Position numbers and translations under genes: made by a program | In this document: positions 59,445-64,000 of the stretch, piece after piece | Layout: each line of letters starts with the position of its first letter | Numbering within the stretch: the first letter of the stretch is position 1 | Assembly (NCBI RefSeq): GCF_016055025.1 | Contig: NZ_JAECVW010000001.1 | Origin: Thermoactinomyces intermedius | GTDB taxonomy: Bacteria > Bacillota > Bacilli > Thermoactinomycetales > Thermoactinomycetaceae | Reading direction: 5' to 3' (one strand) | DNA: 64,000 nt | Notes under the pieces: generated by a model | Database searches by the model: none | What the model was told of the DNA's origin: nothing | What the model saw: the letters and a program-made list of their open reading frames with translations, nothing else

Positions 59445-59941
59445 TCACCGGCGGCGTCCGTTCCGGCAAAAGCCGCTTTGCTGAATCATTGTGCATGGAT
59501 GCCGAATATGTCACTTATGTGGCGACCGGAGTTGCTTCGGACGAAGAGATGAAAAAGAGGATCGAACATCACCGGAAAAGGCGCCCGGACCACTGGTGCG
59601 TGGTGGAAGAGCCGCACCGGTTGGCCCGGGTCATTCAAACGGTCCCGCCACACCATCTCGTGTTGGTGGACAGCCTGACCGCATGGGTGAGCAATCAATT
59701 GATGTTGTACAAAGAAGAATGGGAAGAACATTTGAAACAAGACGCCCGCGATTGGCTGGAAACGTTAAAACCGTATGAGGCCGTCCTGGTCACCGATGAA
59801 GTCGGTCTGGGCGGTGTGGCCATGCATCCGGTGAGCCGGGCGTTTCAAGACGGTTTGGGCTGGCTCAACCAGGAGGTTGCGCAAGTGGCGGATGAGGTGT
59901 GGATGGTGATTGCGGGAATTCCTTGGAGAGTGAAACCATGA
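59429..59941 (+). CDS. cobU: Adenosylcobinamide kinase / guanylyltransferase
   Basis: CobU phosphorylates and then guanylylates adenosylcobinamide. The 170-residue protein has the P-loop GGVRSGKSRFAE, a VATGVASDEEM segment, the HHRKRRPDHW region containing the guanylylated His, and DSLTAWVSNQL. ATG 59429 lies within the end of cobD and after a GGAAGGCGGG site. It overlaps cobS by ATGA. Confidence 0.95.
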   Translation: MGIKLITGGVRSGKSRFAESLCMDAEYVTYVATGVASDEEMKKRIEHHRKRRPDHWCVVEEPHRLARVIQTVPPHHLVLVDSLTAWVSNQLMLYKEEWEEHLKQDARDWLETLKPYEAVLVTDEVGLGGVAMHPVSRAFQDGLGWLNQEVAQVADEVWMVIAGIPWRVKP

Positions 59942-60684
59942 ATGCATTTTTTCATGCCTTGGCCTTTTTGACCCGCTTCCCGGTACCGGTCCGGTTGGAC
60001 AAAGAGGGGTTCCGGGAAAGTCCGGTGTGGTATCCAGTGGTCGGTTTATTGTTGGGAGGCGTCCTTTTTTTGTTTGATCAATTGATTGCCAGATGGTTTC
60101 CGGCTCCGGTCCGGGTGTTGTTGGATCTTTCGGCATGGGTGTTTTTCACCGGCGGATTGCACTTGGACGGTTGGATGGATATGGCCGATGGATTCGGATC
60201 CCACCGCGATCCGGACAAAATCCGGGAAATCATGAAAGATTCCCGGGTCGGGGCCATGGGGGCGATTGCCGCCATTTTGCTGTTGATGTTAAAAGCGGGG
60301 GCCCTGTTTGTGCTTGCCGGCCATCCGGATGCTTCTTTTGCCCGGGTGTGGATCACGGCCTGCATTTGGGGCAGGCTGGCCGCGGTGATTGGCATCCGTT
60401 TCTTCCCTTATGCCGGTAAAGACGGGTTGGGACAAGGCATGCGGGAGCGGTTTACCTGGCCGCGGTTTGGTCTGGCTTTGGTTTGCACGGTGTTGCCGGT
60501 GTGGTTCGGTTTGGGAAGCATCGGTTTGGCGGCGGGGTTCTTTGCGGTTTGGGTCCCGCTGTGGATCGGTTGGCAGGGAACCCGGACCCTTGGCGGTTGC
60601 ACCGGGGATTTGTACGGAGCCATGATTGAAGCGTCTGAATTAACCTGGCTTCTCTTTTTTACCATTCCGGGGGTGCTTTCATGA
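59938..60684 (+). CDS. cobS: Cobalamin synthase (adenosylcobinamide-GDP ribazoletransferase)
   Basis: This integral membrane enzyme joins alpha-ribazole to adenosylcobinamide-GDP. The 248-residue protein has about six spans and the CobS metal motif GGLHLDGWMDMADGFGS, followed by KDSRVGAMGA and the C-terminal GGCTGDLYGA motif. ATGA overlaps couple it to cobU upstream and cobC downstream. Confidence 0.96.
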   Translation: MNAFFHALAFLTRFPVPVRLDKEGFRESPVWYPVVGLLLGGVLFLFDQLIARWFPAPVRVLLDLSAWVFFTGGLHLDGWMDMADGFGSHRDPDKIREIMKDSRVGAMGAIAAILLLMLKAGALFVLAGHPDASFARVWITACIWGRLAAVIGIRFFPYAGKDGLGQGMRERFTWPRFGLALVCTVLPVWFGLGSIGLAAGFFAVWVPLWIGWQGTRTLGGCTGDLYGAMIEASELTWLLFFTIPGVLS

Positions 60685-61289
60685 TGCGATTGATATGGAT
60701 ACGCCATGGCGAAACCAGAGGGAATCAGATGAAACGGTACATCGGGCACCAGGACGAGCCGTTGGCCGAAACGGGAAAAGAACAGGCATTCCGGTTGGCG
60801 GAAGCACTGTCACGGGAAAAGATCGACTTTGTGGTGACCAGTGATTTGAAAAGGGCCGTCCAGACTGCCCGTCCTTTTCTTGAAAAACATCCCGAAATCC
60901 CGGTGGCCGTCACACCGGCCTTGAGAGAGTGTTCATTTGGGATTTGGGAAGGAAAAACGTATCAGGAAGCGGAGGAGTTGGCCAAAGAGGCATGGTGGAA
61001 CTGGATCCGTGATCCGGGCCGTTTTGCTCCCCCAAAAGGGGAAAGCCTCATGGATCTGCACCATCGCATTGAACGTTTCCTTCGTGAATTGGAACAAAAC
61101 CGGCCCGGGGAAACCGTGGCCGTTTTTACGCATGGCGGTCCCATCCGCTGTTTTTTTGCTTATCATGTGTATCAGTCCCTGGACGACTTTTGGAAGCCGT
61201 CCATCGGGCACGGAGAGGGATGGATTGCCGAAAAAAAAGAGGCTGGGTGGATCATCAGCCGTACTTTGTTTCAGAAAGGAGACTTTTGA
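60681..61289 (+). CDS. cobC: Alpha-ribazole phosphatase (histidine phosphatase family)
   Basis: This 202-residue phosphoglycerate-mutase-like phosphatase has the catalytic RHGET motif (His9) near the N-terminus and the second His in FTHGGPIRC. It should dephosphorylate alpha-ribazole phosphate or cobalamin phosphate. The substrate assignment is by operon position, since related phosphatases look similar. It overlaps cobS by ATGA and cbiZ by one base. Confidence 0.88.
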   Translation: MMRLIWIRHGETRGNQMKRYIGHQDEPLAETGKEQAFRLAEALSREKIDFVVTSDLKRAVQTARPFLEKHPEIPVAVTPALRECSFGIWEGKTYQEAEELAKEAWWNWIRDPGRFAPPKGESLMDLHHRIERFLRELEQNRPGETVAVFTHGGPIRCFFAYHVYQSLDDFWKPSIGHGEGWIAEKKEAGWIISRTLFQKGDF

Positions 61290-61993
61290 TGGATTGGTTT
61301 CAGCGAGCCGGTTGCCCGATTTCATGGACGGTTCATCCGGAAATGTTGATGATTGAGTCAAAACGGCCGTTGAAAGTCTTGACCAGCGCGGTTTACGGAA
61401 GTGACCGGTTCACCTGCAAACGGATGATCAACCGGCATGTCGGACGGGATTATGCAGCGAAGAATCCGGAGGGAGAGATCCGGGATTGGTTAACCCGGAA
61501 AAAGATTCCCCTTGAAGAAACGGTCGTGCTCATGACGGCGGCCCGGGTGGAGCGGGTTTGCCACCGTTTTGCCGTGGAGAAAACGTTCAAGATGGACGTG
61601 TTTGTCACAGCCGGTGTGGGAAATGCAGCCCGTGCCGGGGAACCGAACCCGGTGTTTTGGAACGATCAGGAATACACGCCTCACACAATCAACACGATGG
61701 TTGTGATCGACGGACGGATGACACAGGCGGCAATGGTGAATGCCGTGATCACGGCAACCGAAGCCAAAGCGGCGGCCTTGCAAGACTTGAAGGTAACAGA
61801 TGCCCGCGGAAATCCGGCCACCGGCACCACAACGGATGCGATTCTCATTGCTTCAACCCAGGATCCGGCAAGAAACGATGTGCATGCCTATGCGGGATTG
61901 TCCAGCCCTTTGGGAAGTGCTTTGGGAAAAGCCGTCTTTGAGGCGGTGAAAGAAGCCGTGCTGAAAGAAAGATACGGGGAGGAGCGCAGATGA
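61289..61993 (+). CDS. cbiZ: Adenosylcobinamide amidohydrolase
   Basis: CbiZ cleaves adenosylcobinamide to adenosylcobyric acid, allowing salvage of incomplete or foreign corrinoids. The 234-residue protein has VLTSAVYGSDRF near the N-terminus, the VFVTAGVGNAARAG motif and the TATEAKAAAL and GTTTDAILIA segments of the family. ATG 61289 (TGATG junction) has AAAGGAG upstream. Together with cbiB it forms a remodelling step. Confidence 0.92.
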   Translation: MDWFQRAGCPISWTVHPEMLMIESKRPLKVLTSAVYGSDRFTCKRMINRHVGRDYAAKNPEGEIRDWLTRKKIPLEETVVLMTAARVERVCHRFAVEKTFKMDVFVTAGVGNAARAGEPNPVFWNDQEYTPHTINTMVVIDGRMTQAAMVNAVITATEAKAAALQDLKVTDARGNPATGTTTDAILIASTQDPARNDVHAYAGLSSPLGSALGKAVFEAVKEAVLKERYGEERR

Positions 61994-62970
61994 CCACGGC
62001 TGCCGTTTTGATCCTGGCGTTTCTTTTGGATTGTCTTTTTGCGGATCCGGCAAACCGTTATCATCCGGTGGTGGGCATGGGGAAAGCCATTGCGTGGCTG
62101 GACCGCCGCATCCGCTGTTTCGGACGGGAAAGAGGATGGAATGAAAAAGAGGCGGCGTGGAAATGGCGCTGTGCCGGGATGATTTTGCCGCTGGTTGTGG
62201 CAGGCGGCGCTTGGCTTTTGACCTTTTTCGGGGTTCAAGGCATGAAGCAGCTCCATCCGGTGGCCGGCCTTTTGTTTGAAGCGGTGCTGGTTTGGCTGAC
62301 GATGGCTCCGCGCAGTTTGGCTGCGTCGGGAAAAGCCGTTTATTCCGCTTTGGTGGAAAAAAAGATCGGTGAGGCGCGCCGCCGTTTGTCCATGGTGGTC
62401 GGAAGAGACACGGATTCATTGGATGAAGGGGAAATTGTGAGAGGGGGTGTGGAAACCATTGCCGAAAATATTGTGGACGCGGTCATATCCCCTCTTTTTT
62501 ATGCGGCATTGGGAGGCGCGCCGCTGGCCATGGCTTACCGTGCGGCGAATACCCTGGATTCCATGGTCGGATACAAAAACGAGACCTATTTACACCTGGG
62601 CTGGGCTTCGGCGAGGCTGGATGATCTGGCCAACTGGATTCCGGCCCGCATATTGATTCCGTTTATGTTGGCGGCCTTCGGTTTGTTGCGGCTGAGCCCG
62701 GGCGCGGCTTTTCAGGCATGGAGGCGGGATGCCCGTCAACATCCCAGTCCCAACAGCGGCATTCCCGAGTCCCTGATGGCGGGCGGGCTTCAAATCCGGC
62801 TGGGGGGAGTCAATGTTTATTTCGGGAAAAAATCGTTCCGCGCTTACATGGGAAAACCGGTTCAGGATAAAAAACCGGAACACCTCTTGAAGGCGATCCG
62901 GGTGATGTGGCTTGCTTCCGGATTGTATCTTTTGGCCCTCTCGGGGGTTTGCTGCGTGATTTTTAAATAG
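61990..62970 (+). CDS. cbiB: Adenosylcobinamide-phosphate synthase
   Basis: This membrane enzyme attaches aminopropanol phosphate (from CobD) to adenosylcobyric acid. The 326-residue protein has the N-terminal LLDCLFADPANRYHPVVGMGK motif, the GRDTDSLDEGEIVRGGVETIAENIVDAVISPLFY core and MVGYKNETY. ATGA overlap with cbiZ. It is the last gene of the coupled cluster; a 73-base gap follows. Confidence 0.95.
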   Translation: MTTAAVLILAFLLDCLFADPANRYHPVVGMGKAIAWLDRRIRCFGRERGWNEKEAAWKWRCAGMILPLVVAGGAWLLTFFGVQGMKQLHPVAGLLFEAVLVWLTMAPRSLAASGKAVYSALVEKKIGEARRRLSMVVGRDTDSLDEGEIVRGGVETIAENIVDAVISPLFYAALGGAPLAMAYRAANTLDSMVGYKNETYLHLGWASARLDDLANWIPARILIPFMLAAFGLLRLSPGAAFQAWRRDARQHPSPNSGIPESLMAGGLQIRLGGVNVYFGKKSFRAYMGKPVQDKKPEHLLKAIRVMWLASGLYLLALSGVCCVIFK

Positions 62971-63043
62971 AAATCAATGGCATGTTCTTTTTGAAATCGG
63001 GTAAATACTGTAAATGGGACATTATCGACAAGGGGCCAAGCCC

Positions 63044-63745
63044 ATGAAACAGATCCGAAAGATTGAAGAAGCCATCGGGGAAATCATTTTCCACGCCCAT
63101 CCGGAAAACGAACCGGTCACGATTGAGTATCTTCCCCCCGTATTCAACCTGGTCGGTTACGGCACGGATGCCGTGGTCGTCAGCCATCCCGAATGCAAAG
63201 GCCGGGTTTGTAAGGTGTTTGCAGAAGACCGCCTTCACAAAGTGGAGCAAGAGTTTCAAGTGTACCAAAAGTTGAAGGGGTCGCCTTATTTTGCCCGTTG
63301 CTACGGCAAAGGGGACAATTATTTGGTTTTGAGTCATGAACAAGGGTTGAACTTGTATCAGTGTTTGTGCGAAGGGATTGAAATCCCGGAGCAGGTGATC
63401 ATCGATGTGGAACACGCACGTCGTGAAGCGCGTCTCAAAGGGTTGAACCCGCGTGACATTCATTTGAAAAATGTCCTTTTGCAAAAAGGGCGCGGAAAGC
63501 TGTTGGATGTTTCCGAGTATATGAAACCGGGGAATGACCGGCGTTGGGATGACCTGGTGGAGGCATATTACGAATTTTATCCGTTGATCCGGGGACGCAA
63601 AGTCCCCGTTTGGCTGCTGGAAAGCGTCAAAATGATGTATAACCGCAAAACATCTTCTGCTTTTTCCGTCCGGGAGTTTGGCCGGAAGTTTGTCAGATGG
63701 TTGGGAGACACACAATCAGAGGGGAGTGCCGACAAAAATGTTTGA
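63044..63745 (+). CDS. Kinase-like protein with atypical catalytic loop
   Basis: This 233-residue protein resembles small Bacillota serine/threonine-kinase-like proteins (YrzF type). A beta lysine (RVCKVF, Lys57), a downstream Glu-rich helix, a catalytic-loop-like NPRDIHLKNVLL (Asp138, Asn143) and a LLDVSEY motif (Asp155) in place of DFG are visible. No glycine-rich loop is obvious beyond LVGYGTDAVV. Activity and substrate are unknown. ATG 63044 follows AAGGGG; an upstream ATG 63014 lacks a ribosome site. It overlaps the next gene. Confidence 0.75.
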   Translation: MKQIRKIEEAIGEIIFHAHPENEPVTIEYLPPVFNLVGYGTDAVVVSHPECKGRVCKVFAEDRLHKVEQEFQVYQKLKGSPYFARCYGKGDNYLVLSHEQGLNLYQCLCEGIEIPEQVIIDVEHARREARLKGLNPRDIHLKNVLLQKGRGKLLDVSEYMKPGNDRRWDDLVEAYYEFYPLIRGRKVPVWLLESVKMMYNRKTSSAFSVREFGRKFVRWLGDTQSEGSADKNV

Positions 63746-64000
63746 AAATCCTTCGGACGAAATACGGAAAAAACTGCTCCAAGAGGCAAAAAATATTGCG
63801 GTTGTGGGTTGTTCGGACAATCCGGCCCGGACCAGTCACATGATTGCGCAAGCTTTGCAAAAGGCAGGCTACCGGATCTTTCCGGTGAATCCCAATTTAA
63901 CCGGACCGGTGTTGGGGGAAAAACCATACGCTTCTTTGACCGAAATCAAAGAACCGATCGATATTGTCAATGTATTCCGCCGCAGCGAACATGTTTTTCC
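63738..64000 (+). CDS. CoA-binding domain protein, YccU type (truncated by window end)
   Basis: The visible 87 residues form the first part of a small CoA-binding (succinyl-CoA synthetase-like Rossmann) protein. IAVVGCSDNPARTSHMIAQAL is followed by GYRIFPVNPN and the ASLTEIKEPIDIVNVFRRSEHV signature. Such proteins are usually about 140 residues and of unknown role. The ATG lies inside the end of the kinase-like gene with GGGGAG upstream, so the two are coupled. The 3' end is outside the window. Confidence 0.85.
   Translation, partial: MFENPSDEIRKKLLQEAKNIAVVGCSDNPARTSHMIAQALQKAGYRIFPVNPNLTGPVLGEKPYASLTEIKEPIDIVNVFRRSEHVF

Overview
This 64 kb window looks like a chromosomal segment of an endospore-forming Bacillota (Bacillales grade, possibly Thermoactinomycetaceae; the family is a guess). 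Supporting signs are strong AAAGGAGG-type ribosome sites, frequent UUG and GUG starts, the spore-germination genes cwlJ-gerQ and a sleB-like gene, two SAM-I (S-box) riboswitches, a BirA-type biotin operator, a LexA-like SOS box and a sigma-54/RocR-like proline locus. No phage, insertion sequence, plasmid or CRISPR array was seen.

Layout. 1-1540: 3' end of a tRNA-Arg, a 5S rRNA and a tRNA cluster (Ser, Phe, Thr, Trp, then Cys, Leu, Arg), split by a counter-oriented yugN-like gene. 1.5-11 kb: a membrane-anchored low-complexity protein, mnmA, a KtrB-type K+ channel subunit, a VWA lipoprotein, a DUF47-PiT phosphate pair and dipeptidase PepV. 11-16.5 kb: cysteine desulfurase divergent from nadB-nadC-nadA. 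16.5-22 kb: two paralogous L,D-transpeptidases, a HAD hydrolase, sodA and a SleB-like hydrolase. 21.8-23.2 kb: a probably frameshifted gene and a UgtP/MGDG-type glycosyltransferase that seems to start at AUC. 23.3-29.5 kb: FAH-family hydrolase, S-box-controlled hom, an HTH-desulfoferrodoxin fusion, a nucleoside-recognition membrane protein and an SOS-type Y-family polymerase/YolD pair. 29.6-38 kb: amidohydrolase, the proline catabolism pair with its sigma-54 promoter and divergent activator, and CitMHS and AEC transporters.

38-43.5 kb: a six-gene operon (KDG kinase, MFS transporter, KDPG aldolase, LacI regulator, HUMPS-family aldolase, SIS isomerase) behind a clear promoter with a double LacI-type operator and a cre-like site. 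43.5-47.5 kb: aldehyde dehydrogenase, a VOC protein, a DUF559-like protein, cwlJ-gerQ and ytoQ. 47.6-52.8 kb: S-box-controlled sulfate assimilation (sulfite reductase, DUF3906, APS/PAPS reductase, ATP sulfurylase, TauE/SafE permease). 52.8-57 kb: a minimal HtrA-like protease, bioY, yqgQ and leuCD. 57.2-63 kb: a tightly overlapping cobalamin salvage and nucleotide-loop operon (cobT, cobD, cobU, cobS, cobC, cbiZ, cbiB), followed by a kinase-like gene and a truncated CoA-binding protein.

The observations most worth follow-up are the KDG/HUMPS operon, the HTH-Dx-SOR protein, the sigma-54 proline control region with an enhancer-like dyad inside the activator's leader, and the frameshift plus AUC-start stretch at 21.8-22.1 kb. 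No wholly new defence or mobile system was recognised.
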